A DNA stretch of 5,785 nucleotides from an uncultured Lachnobacterium sp. GTDB taxonomy: Bacteria > Bacillota > Clostridia > Lachnospirales > Lachnospiraceae. The notes beneath the pieces were generated by a model. The model did not search any database and was not told the DNA's origin. It saw only the letters and a list, made by a program, of their open reading frames with translations. Shown here piece after piece: positions 5,715-5,785 of the stretch. The translations under genes and the position numbers were made by a program. The DNA lies in contig URYB01000179.1 of assembly GCA_900552085.1 (NCBI GenBank), positions 1 to 5,785 of the forward strand, given 5' to 3'. Numbering within the stretch: the first letter of the stretch is position 1; each line of letters opens with the position of its first letter.

Positions 5715-5785
5715 AATAAGGGGCAGCCTGTGCTCAATGTCATTAAGTTAAGATGACAGGCGTAATCGCCTAAAACAAATGGCAG
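5715..5785. other. Non-coding right edge with small hairpins
   Basis: No gene is seen after the DUF11 stop. Short dyads are present: GCCTGT/ACAGGC (5726-5731 and 5756-5761) enclosing TGTCAT/ATGACA (5738-5743 and 5753-5758), and next to these GGCG-TAAT-CGCC (5759-5770). The first two share bases and could form one interrupted stem; the third competes for 5759-5761. No T-tract follows, so a canonical terminator is not supported. It may be the start of a repeat or mobile element cut by the window edge, but this cannot be shown. Confidence 0.4.

Noticed and set aside
1..5785. CRISPR array, tRNA, rRNA, toxin-antitoxin or phage-defence system
   Set aside because: No regularly spaced repeats, no tRNA-like cloverleaf and no such protein families are visible; nearly all the sequence is taken by four recognisable genes.

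Overview
The window reads as part of a low-to-mid GC Firmicutes (Clostridia) chromosome, most likely Lachnospiraceae. The evidence is the uvrB-uvrA gene order, Gram-positive ribosome binding sites (AAGGAG, AAAAGGAGG), a polysaccharide deacetylase carrying glucan/choline-binding type repeats, and a leaderless DUF11-repeat protein of a type I associate with gut Clostridia. No species can be named from the sequence alone.

Layout, left to right. Positions 1-1372 (minus) hold the N-terminal 457 codons of UvrA, cut by the window edge; its last ~40 bases contain an 11-base and a 6-base G run (minus strand) that look like sequencing error at a contig end. Positions 1408-3372 (minus) hold a complete UvrB. 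The 35-bp gap between the two contains a perfect 8-bp inverted repeat, and the pair is evidently one operon. Positions 3373-3473 form a compact control region. It contains an extended -10 promoter for uvrBA, a LexA/Cheo-type box (GAAC-N4-GTTC), a second GAAC-N5-GTTC palindrome at the expected transcription start, and a strong hairpin terminator for the upstream gene. The LexA-type box lies partly inside that hairpin. Positions 3474-4649 (minus) encode an exported deacetylase with five wall-binding repeats followed by a complete NodB domain. Positions 4650-4862 are a divergent intergenic region with an inverted repeat, a 12-bp direct repeat and a possible SigK-type promoter. Positions 4863-5714 (plus) encode a 283-residue DUF11-repeat protein with no signal peptide, no Cys and no Trp. 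The remaining 71 bases hold small hairpins and no gene.

How the parts work together. UvrB and UvrA are nucleotide-excision repair partners, and their control region looks SOS-responsive. The deacetylase probably modifies cell-wall glycan. The most interesting gene is the DUF11 protein. Its N-terminus resembles the closing beta-hairpin of a DUF11 domain, while its C-terminal domain lacks that hairpin. This suggests a head-to-tail, strand-donating subunit of a self-assembling fibre or layer. Together with the leaderless sequence and a SigK-like promoter, it points to a possible spore-surface structure. That last step is inference, not demonstrated by the sequence.
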